A DNA stretch of 5,680 nt from Lachnospiraceae bacterium (lineage in GTDB: Bacteria > Bacillota_A > Clostridia > Lachnospirales > Lachnospiraceae), in contig JAGDDC010000127.1 in the NCBI GenBank assembly GCA_017958245.1, forward strand, positions 1-5,680, given 5' to 3'. How positions within the stretch are numbered: the stretch's first letter is position 1; every line of letters begins with the position of its first letter. The translations under genes were made by a program, and so were the position numbers. A model generated the notes under the pieces. That model searched no databases, was not told the origin of the DNA, and was given only the letters and a program-made list of their open reading frames with translations. Positions 1 to 5,400 of the stretch are shown one piece after another.

Positions 1-1
1 G

Positions 2-196
2 AGACAGTTCAGAAGACTTTGGATCGCTCGTATCAACGCTGCTGCAAGGATCAATGGCCTGTCATACAGCAGGTTCATGTATGGTCTCAAGCTTGCCAAC
101 GTGGACATCAACAGAAAGATGCTCTCCGAGATGGCTATCAGTGACGCTGACGGCTTCAAGGAGCTCGCAGACCTTGCAAAGAGCAAGATCGCTTAA
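2..196 (+). CDS. rplT: 50S ribosomal protein L20, C-terminal part (5' end outside window)
   Basis: The frame that starts at base 2 and ends with TAA at 194-196 encodes the last 64 residues of ribosomal protein L20. L20 binds 23S rRNA early in large-subunit assembly, and in many Firmicutes it also represses its own operon. The translation has the classic L20 signatures: [30 protein letters not shown], and [12 protein letters not shown], followed by a tail rich in Ala and Lys. L20 is usually about 115-120 residues, so roughly half lies upstream. It is normally the last gene of infC-rpmI-rplT, and the intrinsic terminator 12 bases after the stop fits an operon end. The family assignment rests on strongly conserved motifs and is near certain. 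The start and the leader cannot be seen. Confidence 0.97.
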   Translation, partial: RQFRRLWIARINAAARINGLSYSRFMYGLKLANVDINRKMLSEMAISDADGFKELADLAKSKIA

Positions 197-207
197 AGAC
201 GAAAACA

Positions 208-240
208 GGGGCTGCCGCATGATGCGGCGGTCCTTTTTTT
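208..240 (+). terminator. Rho-independent terminator after rplT
   Basis: A stem of ten pairs (209-218 with 224-233, including two G-T wobbles) has a GCCGC/GCGGC core and a five-base loop (219-223). It is followed directly by seven T residues (234-240). It lies 12 bases past the rplT stop and separates the ribosomal operon from the membrane-protein operon. Confidence 0.93.
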
Positions 241-269
241 GTGCGATGACCACCCGTCCTTTCATCTGC

Positions 270-287
270 TTCTAATCTTATTCTAAC
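270..287 (+). promoter_or_regulatory. Possible response-regulator site: 7-4-7 direct repeat abutting the -35 box
   Basis: TTCTAAT (270-276) and TTCTAAC (281-287) are direct repeats separated by four bases, so their starts are 11 bases apart, about one helical turn. The second copy ends one base before the -35 hexamer at 288. Half-sites of about seven bases at an 11-base period next to -35 are the usual geometry of OmpR/PhoB-family activator sites. The sequence repeat is directly visible; the binding role is inference. The region is AT-rich, so chance repetition is possible. Confidence 0.4.
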
Positions 288-316
288 TTGAAAAAACGGG
301 CTTTTGGCACTATGAT
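288..316 (+). promoter_or_regulatory. Sigma-A type promoter of the liaF-like/DUF4097 operon
   Basis: The -35 box TTGAAA (288-293) and the -10 box TATGAT (311-316) are separated by exactly 17 bases. Each differs from the housekeeping consensus at one position. Transcription would start near 322-324, giving a leader of about 36 bases before the ATG at 359. The promoter lies after the rplT terminator, so the operon is independently transcribed. Confidence 0.85.
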
Positions 317-358
317 TTTAACCGAGGGAAACAAAAAAGAAAAGGAAAGGAACAGATC

Positions 359-1042
359 ATGGATAACAGAATCGGAAAAGTTGCATGGGGTCTCACACTG
401 ATAGCAGTGGCTGTGATGATCATCCTCGGGGTATCGGGTGTGGTCGAGACCGGTGAGATATTCAGAACATGGTGGCCGCTGATCATCATCGTTCCCGCGT
501 TCTTTTCGTTCGTCGCGGGCGGATTCGGAGGCGGTTCGCTGATACTTCTGGTGATAGCGACCTTCGTTCTCTTAAACAACCTTGGCATCATCAGGTGGCC
601 GCTCACGAGAAGGCTCATCATCCCCACGATCCTCTTTATGCTCGGCGTGATGATCATCATCAGATCGTTAAGGCGTGGGTACAACGAAAAAAGAGTGGAA
701 GCAAACCTCGACAACGCACCGGAGATAGTTGCTGCGTTCTCCTCGAGAAATGAATCATTTGCGGGAAGAGTCTTCGAGGGAGCTAAAGCGGAGGCGATCT
801 TCGGAACGGTGCTCCTCGACTTGAGAGGCGCGGCGATAAACAGGGACACGGTCATAAACGCAGAGTCGACCTTTGGAAGCGTCGTTATCTTAAACCCCGG
901 GAACGTGAGGTTCAAGATCCATTCGTCGGGATTCTTCGGCGGAGCGTCAAAGGCTGTGGGAGTCGACGCAGGCGGACAGGGAAACCTTCCTGTGGTACAT
1001 ATCAATGCTACGAGCGTGTTTGGAGGTGTTAAGGTAAGATGA
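359..1042 (+). CDS. LiaF-like membrane protein (four TM segments plus C-terminal toastrack domain)
   Basis: This 227-residue protein has an N-terminal membrane module of four hydrophobic segments (about residues 7-28, 39-54, 57-73 and 84-102), with a WWPLIII motif at 38-44 typical of LiaI/LiaF-like (DUF5668) membrane regions. A basic stretch (RSLRRGYNEKR, 102-112) leads to a soluble beta-rich domain at about 122-227. That domain shows recurring F-G-(G/T/S)-V turns (IFGTV 147-151, TFGSV 171-175, FFGGA 192-196, VFGGV 220-224), the hallmark of the LiaF C-terminal or toastrack fold. In Bacillus, LiaF is a membrane inhibitor of the LiaRS two-component system that answers cell-wall antibiotics; whether this homologue does the same is inference, as no kinase or regulator is adjacent. 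The start is set by an AAAGGA ribosome site at 346-351, seven bases before ATG. The gene overlaps the next by four bases (ATGA). I leave the symbol empty because orthology to liaF is not shown. Confidence 0.88.
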   Translation: MDNRIGKVAWGLTLIAVAVMIILGVSGVVETGEIFRTWWPLIIIVPAFFSFVAGGFGGGSLILLVIATFVLLNNLGIIRWPLTRRLIIPTILFMLGVMIIIRSLRRGYNEKRVEANLDNAPEIVAAFSSRNESFAGRVFEGAKAEAIFGTVLLDLRGAAINRDTVINAESTFGSVVILNPGNVRFKIHSSGFFGGASKAVGVDAGGQGNLPVVHINATSVFGGVKVR

Positions 1043-1962
1043 CAGGCGGACAGAAAGCAGCAAAAGGATTTGGATTGATACTCGCCTGCGTTATCGTGAT
1101 ATCGATAGTCGGCGGGATCATCGCGGCCATCAGTTTTGCAGGCAGCAGATTCGGGTTCTTGAAGACCGACGGAGAGCAGACGGGCAGGATCACGGTGGAG
1201 GACGACAAGGACGACCGCTACGAGTTCTTTGATGACGTGAACGATCTCTACATCGACGCAGGCCCTATACGGGTCGAGGTCAGGACGGGAAACGAAAACA
1301 GCGTAAGGCTTCACAATACGGGCGACAACTACGAGGTGGATTACTCGAACAATACATTGAGCCTCAGATGGAAGGATTCTTCGGACTTCTTTGATTGGAT
1401 CTTTGATGATGCGTGGCTCGAGGATAAATATGCTCTTGTGACCGTGAAGCAGGACAAGCTCCTCGATACGGCCACGGTCGATTCGGGTTCGGGGCATTTG
1501 CTCCTTGAATCGCTGTCTGCAAAGGAGTTCAGTCTGGACGGCGGTTCGGGGCATATGGAGATAAATGACATGACAGCCGGGAACACATACATGGACCTCG
1601 GATCGGGAAGTCTGGATGTGAAGAGGTTCAAGTCCATGGGCTTCAAATGCAGCTCGGGCTCGGGCTCGCTGTCATTCGAGGACTGTGAAGTGACGGATGC
1701 GGACATCGATTCGGGTTCGGGAAGAGTGTATTTCTCGGGCAAGCTTGGAAGAAGCCTCGATCTCAACAGCGGCAGCGGAAGTGTGTCATTTGAGATCGCG
1801 GGTGACCAGGGAGAGTACAGCTTCAGGTGCGATGCGGGAAGCGGCGGCATCTATCTGAACGGGGACAAGACAGATTCGGCCACGATCTCGGGGAGCGATC
1901 CCGAGAAGAAGATCTACGTGGACGGCGGAAGCGGAAGGGTTTCGATAGATTTTAAGAGATAA
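1039..1962 (+). CDS. Membrane-anchored DUF4097-family beta-strand repeat protein
   Basis: This 307-residue protein starts at an ATG that overlaps the preceding stop (ATGA, 1039-1042). GGAGGTG at 1022-1028, inside the upstream gene, and AAGG at 1031-1034 can serve as ribosome sites, so the pair is probably translationally coupled. One hydrophobic segment (about residues 10-34) acts as membrane anchor; no cleavage site or lipobox is evident. An acidic linker (about 41-66) leads into a beta-rich domain to the C-terminus. From residue 150 a Gly-Ser-Gly turn recurs at 150, 169, 188, 207, 226, 245, 267 and 297: five steps of exactly 19 residues, then 22 and 30. Each turn is flanked by alternating hydrophobic residues, as in a beta-solenoid or toastrack fold. 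DUF4097 proteins commonly accompany LiaF/PspC-type membrane proteins and are thought to act in envelope-stress sensing or scaffolding; the biochemical role is unknown. The stop TAA (1960-1962) is followed at once by in-frame TGA. Confidence 0.85.
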   Translation: MTGGQKAAKGFGLILACVIVISIVGGIIAAISFAGSRFGFLKTDGEQTGRITVEDDKDDRYEFFDDVNDLYIDAGPIRVEVRTGNENSVRLHNTGDNYEVDYSNNTLSLRWKDSSDFFDWIFDDAWLEDKYALVTVKQDKLLDTATVDSGSGHLLLESLSAKEFSLDGGSGHMEINDMTAGNTYMDLGSGSLDVKRFKSMGFKCSSGSGSLSFEDCEVTDADIDSGSGRVYFSGKLGRSLDLNSGSGSVSFEIAGDQGEYSFRCDAGSGGIYLNGDKTDSATISGSDPEKKIYVDGGSGRVSIDFKR

Positions 1963-1970
1963 TGACATAG

Positions 1971-2050
1971 TTCGGAAGTATATTCGGAAGGAAATCAACG
2001 ACAAATTGACATCCTTCCGAATATTGTTTGTATCCTTCCGATTATTGTTT
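1971..2050. repeat. Cluster of TTCGGAAG / CTTCCGA repeats, direct and inverted
   Basis: TTCGGAAG occurs at 1971-1978 and 1983-1990, a period of 12. Its reverse complement occurs twice in a longer 19-base unit, ATCCTTCCG(A)ATATTGTTT-like, at 2011-2029 and 2032-2050, a period of 21 with one mismatch (A/T at 2021 versus 2042). The second left copy and first right copy form a perfect 13-base inverted repeat (1980-1992 with 2012-2024) around a 19-base loop; the outer copies can pair too (1971-1977 with 2036-2042, allowing an end mismatch). The cluster begins eight bases after the DUF4097 stop. It may end the upstream operon as an RNA hairpin, although the downstream T-tract is weak, or may be a multi-site operator. 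The repeats are directly seen; the function is inference. Confidence 0.75.
2006..2033 (+). promoter_or_regulatory. Weak candidate promoter embedded in the repeat cluster
   Basis: A perfect -35 hexamer TTGACA (2006-2011) is followed after 16 bases by TTGTAT (2028-2033), a poor -10 match. An alternative -10, TTTAAT at 2048-2053, has TTGTTT (2024-2029) as partner at 18 bases. Either would transcribe the structured segment from about 2040-2060 onwards. The CTTCCGA repeats lie inside the spacer and at the start region, where a repressor would act. The weak -10 keeps confidence low. Confidence 0.3.
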
Positions 2051-2076
2051 AATTATCCCCATAAAAAGGAAGAAGA

Positions 2077-2167
2077 GCGTAGATTGGGGAGATCTACGCC
2101 CTGATGTAAGGGAGGAGGAGTATATCGCCGACGGCTATGAGGGGGTGCCGCCAGCTGACTCCGTTGT
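2077..2167 (+). ncRNA. Candidate structured RNA or riboswitch, family not assigned
   Basis: The segment is unusually G-rich for a non-coding spacer and folds on the + strand. A perfect 8-pair hairpin has arms GCGTAGAT (2077-2084) and ATCTACGC (2092-2099) with a TGGGGAG loop. A purine tract GGGAGGAGGAG follows (2110-2120). Then GGAGT (2117-2121) can pair with ACTCC (2158-2162), enclosing an inner CGGC/GCCG stem (2132-2135 with 2147-2150) and an asymmetric internal loop containing CGCCGA on one side and CCAGCTGA on the other. The loop sequences look conserved rather than random, as in metal-ion or nucleotide riboswitches. The 3' part CAGCTGACTCCG resembles the 3' end of c-di-AMP (ydaO) riboswitches, but the 5' ydaO motifs are absent. 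Other families such as nhaA-I should be tested; I cannot assign one. No gene follows closely: the next start is 250 bases downstream. Confidence 0.4.
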
Positions 2168-2237
2168 AAACAATTCAAATGAAGCACTGTTTTCTTATGT
2201 ATGTATTATTACATACAAATTCTCATTTGTCAACAAC
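2163..2237. repeat. Nested inverted repeat
   Basis: Three arm pairs are nested in order: GTTGT (2163-2167) with ACAAC (2233-2237), CAAATGA (2176-2182) with TCATTTG (2223-2229), and TGTATGTA (2198-2205) with TACATACA (2210-2217) around a TTAT loop. All arms are perfect complements. It could fold as one long interrupted hairpin in RNA, immediately after or overlapping the G-rich structured segment. No clean T-tract follows, so it is not a typical terminator. AT-rich arms of this size can arise by chance, but three nested pairs in 75 bases is notable. Confidence 0.5.
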
Positions 2238-2368
2238 AAATTTATAAAAATAGCAAGTTTTTTATCATATCCACAAAATGCAAAATTTTACCTCCGAGGA
2301 TGATCACAAAAAAGGAAATCACGGGGGGCACATTATTTGAGCAGACTCTTTTCTTTACAAACCGCAAA

Positions 2369-2377
2369 TGCTATAAT
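2369..2377 (+). promoter_or_regulatory. Extended -10 promoter for the DUF5717 gene
   Basis: TGCTATAAT (2369-2377) is a perfect extended -10 element: TG one base upstream of consensus TATAAT. No good -35 exists at 16-18 bases upstream (a T-rich run, around 2348-2354), which is usual for extended -10 promoters. Initiation near 2384 would give a leader of about 34 bases before the ATG at 2418. Confidence 0.65.
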
Positions 2378-2417
2378 TATCTAAAGGCGTGAAGTGTGGG
2401 TTTAAAGGGGTTTGTCT

Positions 2418-5400
2418 ATGAAGGAGAAGATCGATCGTTTTGCAAAGGGAATCTTTACATATGAGCCTGCAGATCTTGTGATCTCCGAGCTTGAGGTATC
2501 GATCCGCGTTGAGACGGGACGCACCTTCTGCGGCACCTTCTCTGTCTCAAACTCCGCAGATACCCCTCTCAAGGGTATAGTCTGTTCATCATCATCCTAT
2601 CTTTCTTTCAGGGACAATTCATTTTCCGGAAAAGAAAACATCATAGAGTACGTGTTTGACGCGACGTCGCTTTATGCGGGCGACGTGGTCAAAGACAGCA
2701 TCATCGTGATCAGCGAGTGCGGGGAGGAGAGCCTGCCTTTCGAGGCCAGGGTCACGCCGCCCTCGTGCGAGTCATCGGTTGGGAGCATCAGGGATTCCTT
2801 CCATTTCGCGAATCTGGCAAAGACTTCGTGGGAGGAGGCTCAGCTTGTCTTCATGACGGAGAGCTTCGAGAGAGTGCTCGCCTACTACGACAGGAGTCAC
2901 GTCGAACTGTACAGGCATCTGAAAGAGGGCAATTCCTCACCCGTAGCCATGGAAGAGTTCCTGATCGCCCTCCACAAAAAGCGCAGGATCAACTTCTTTG
3001 CGGACAGGACTCAGGTGGAACTGGACGACAGCGCTTCGGACGAGGGCGCAAAGATAGTGCTGTCAAAGGACAGCTGGGGCTTCGCGGAGCTCAGGCTCAG
3101 AACGGAAGAGGCCTTCATAAGCCTTCCCGCAAACAGGATCTCGACCTTTGATTTCGAGGGCGACAGCTATGTGCTCAGATTCGGGATCGATGCCTCAAAG
3201 CTCCACGCAGGGAAGAACTTCGGAAGGATTGCCATAGAGACTGCGGCGCAGAGGCTGGAGGTCAATGTCGTCTGCACAAAGAGAGCGCAGGCAGCGGTCC
3301 GCTACAGGAGAAGAGACGGCATCAGGGCGCTCTCGGCGCTCGCAGATGTCTATTTGAGATACAGGATGGGAGACCTGGGAGCGGGGAAGTATCTTGCGGA
3401 GACCAACAGGCTCCTCGCCTCGGCCAAGTTCCCGGAAGAGCACGAGAGGGCTGCGGAGCTTTACAAGATCTTCGCGCTTGCTACCGGCGGGCGCGAATCT
3501 ATGGCGAGGACGCTGCTCGACATCTTCAAGGAGGACGGCTCCTGGAAGAGGAAGGGCATAACCGAGTACGGAGCGGTGGTCTTCCTCGAGGGGATGCTCA
3601 CAAAGGACAGCCACACCGCCATGGAGGTGTCTTCAACTCTGAAGGGACTATTGGAGCGCGACAGCGACAACGCGCTGTTATATCTCTTTACTTATTTCTC
3701 GGACAGAAAGAACATAAGAAGCCCCGAGCGGAGATTCGACGACATGCGAAGGCTCTACGAGCGGGGCGTCAGGAGCAGATTCCTGTATGTCGAGGCGCTG
3801 AGCCTCGTGAACATGGACGGGTCACTCTTAAAGGAACTCGGGGACTTCGAGTGCACGGTCCTCTATTTCGGCGTGAAGAAAAAGATGCCCGGAAGGAATC
3901 TGATCTCCCAGATCGCTTATCTCTCGTCGAGGTCGAAACAGCCCGGAAAGCTCCACACAAGGCTTCTAAAGACTATATACGAGGGCACCGGCTCGCCGGA
4001 GGTCCTGGAGGCACTGTGCGAGGTCCTCAAAAAACGGGAGGACACGGGACGTGAGGCAGCGAGATACTACAGGCTCGCCATGAGCGAGCAGGCGAGAGTC
4101 GTGAAGCTTCACGAGTATATGCTCTCCGCGGCGTACGGGGACCTCTCGAGGTCACTGCCTGCGCAGATCTTCGCCTTCTTCCTGCTAGGGAAGGGGCTTG
4201 AGGACAGGGAGAGGAAGTATCTCTACGCCAACCTGATCCGTTTCAAGGACGAGCACAGAGCGGCTTACGAGGAAGCAAGGCAGGATATATATTCATTTGC
4301 GACGGAAGCGCTTGCGAGGGGAGAGATCGACGAGATGCTCGCCGTGATATACAGCGACGCTTTCTCTCAGCCGGGCATTGACGCAGAGACGATCGCAAGG
4401 CTCCCCGAGGTCGTGTACAAGCATTTGATCACGGTGGAGAGTCCGAGGATAACAAAGGTCGCGGTCGCATCGCCCGCCTACAACGCGGAGACGGTCTACC
4501 CCGTGACGGACGGGAAGGCCTATGTCGACATATGTATGATCGACGACATAGTCTTTCTGATCGATGAGGACGGGTGCAAGTACTGCGATTCCGTGCCTTT
4601 TGAGAAGACCCCGCTCGTGAGAGGCGTGGATATAGAGCAATACGTCCTTGACGGCCTGATCGACGACGACAGGAGCGTGCTCCACACCTACGACCAGATC
4701 AACTACGAGGGAACGGGCGAGATAAGCCCCGAGCTCGCAGACCACATCATAAAGATAGAAGGCTTAAGTGACGAGTTTGCGACAGAGTGCGAGAAGAAGC
4801 TCATATATCACTATTATGACATCATGGACGACGAGAGGCTCGAGGAGAGGCTTGTGTCGATCGATATGGACAGGCTGTCGCACGGCGAGAGGATCAAGCT
4901 CATAGAGATGATGATACTCAAAGGCCTGTGCCATCTCGCGCTGGCAAACATTGAGAGGTCAGGCTTTGAGGGGATCGACGCGAAGAGGCTCCTCAGGATG
5001 TGCTCGGTATTGCTTCCGGTGCTCGAGGACGGGGCGGTCACGCAGAAGCTCCTCAAGCTGTGCTTCTACGTGTTCGACCGCGGAAAGTACGATGAGCAGG
5101 TGCTCAGCCTCCTGGTCAGAGAGTACAACGGCAGCATCGAGAACATGTACGAGATCTTCAAGGCAGCGGACGGGTTCGATGTCGACAGCACGCCGCTCGA
5201 GGAGAGGATCGTGGCTCAGATACTCTTCACGGAGAGCGACATGAGCTTCGCGAGGACCGTGTTCAAGCGGTATTATATACACGGGTCGACAAAGAGGCTC
5301 GTGAGAGCCTTCCTCTCGTACTACGCCTACGGGTATCTCAGGGACGAGAAGCTCATAGACAGCGAACTCATGCAGATCATGAGGAGAGAGCTGGGCTTCG

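Larger units (their letters stand above)
1963..2417. other. Gene-free, structure-rich spacer of 455 bases
   Basis: I find no credible protein gene here on either strand. Open frames exist (for example 2028-2303 and 2201-2392) but lack ribosome sites and have erratic, AT-driven composition. The stretch divides into a repeat cluster (1971-2050), a G-rich segment that can fold into hairpins (2077-2167), a nested inverted repeat (2163-2237), an AT-rich stretch with no clear signal apart from short A and T runs (2238-2340), and the promoter and leader of the next gene (2369-2417). Composition changes abruptly near 2165 from G-rich to AT-rich. Confidence 0.8.

Noticed and set aside
310..1554. 414-codon open frame on the minus strand
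   Set aside because: It lies opposite two well-supported genes, has no ribosome site or promoter, and its residues are Pro/Arg/Ser/Ile mixtures expected from reading GC-rich codons backwards.
1486..1938. Repeated TCGGG/GGAAGC-type DNA motifs as a CRISPR or tandem DNA repeat
   Set aside because: They are codons for Gly-Ser-Gly turns at a 57-base period within a gene; the intervening bases diverge as coding sequence.
2153..2167. c-di-AMP (ydaO) or TPP riboswitch call for the structured segment
   Set aside because: Only short 3' resemblances (CAGCTGACTCCG; GGGGGTGC with GCTGA). The other conserved ydaO blocks and the second TPP arm are missing, so I leave the family unassigned.
2028..2303. Open frame of 91 codons in the spacer beginning with TTG
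   Set aside because: No ribosome site, spans the structured segment and then an AT-rich stretch, with an abrupt change in composition and no recognisable motif.
2354..2377. TTTACA (2354-2359) as the -35 box for TATAAT at 2372
   Set aside because: The spacing is only 12 bases; the extended -10 TG at 2369-2370 explains the promoter better.
2201..2392. Open frame of 63 codons in the AT-rich spacer
   Set aside because: Low-complexity Ile/Tyr/Lys/Gln content typical of AT-rich non-coding DNA, starts inside an inverted repeat, and runs into the promoter of the next gene. The inner ATG at 2300 has GAGG directly adjacent, too close for initiation.
2717..3151. Open frame on the + strand inside the DUF5717 gene, plus several minus-strand frames (3195-3614, 4293-4745, 4959-5282)
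   Set aside because: All lie within the continuous 1087-codon frame, are Arg/Gly/Ser- or Val/Leu/His-rich as expected of shadow frames, and lack ribosome sites.
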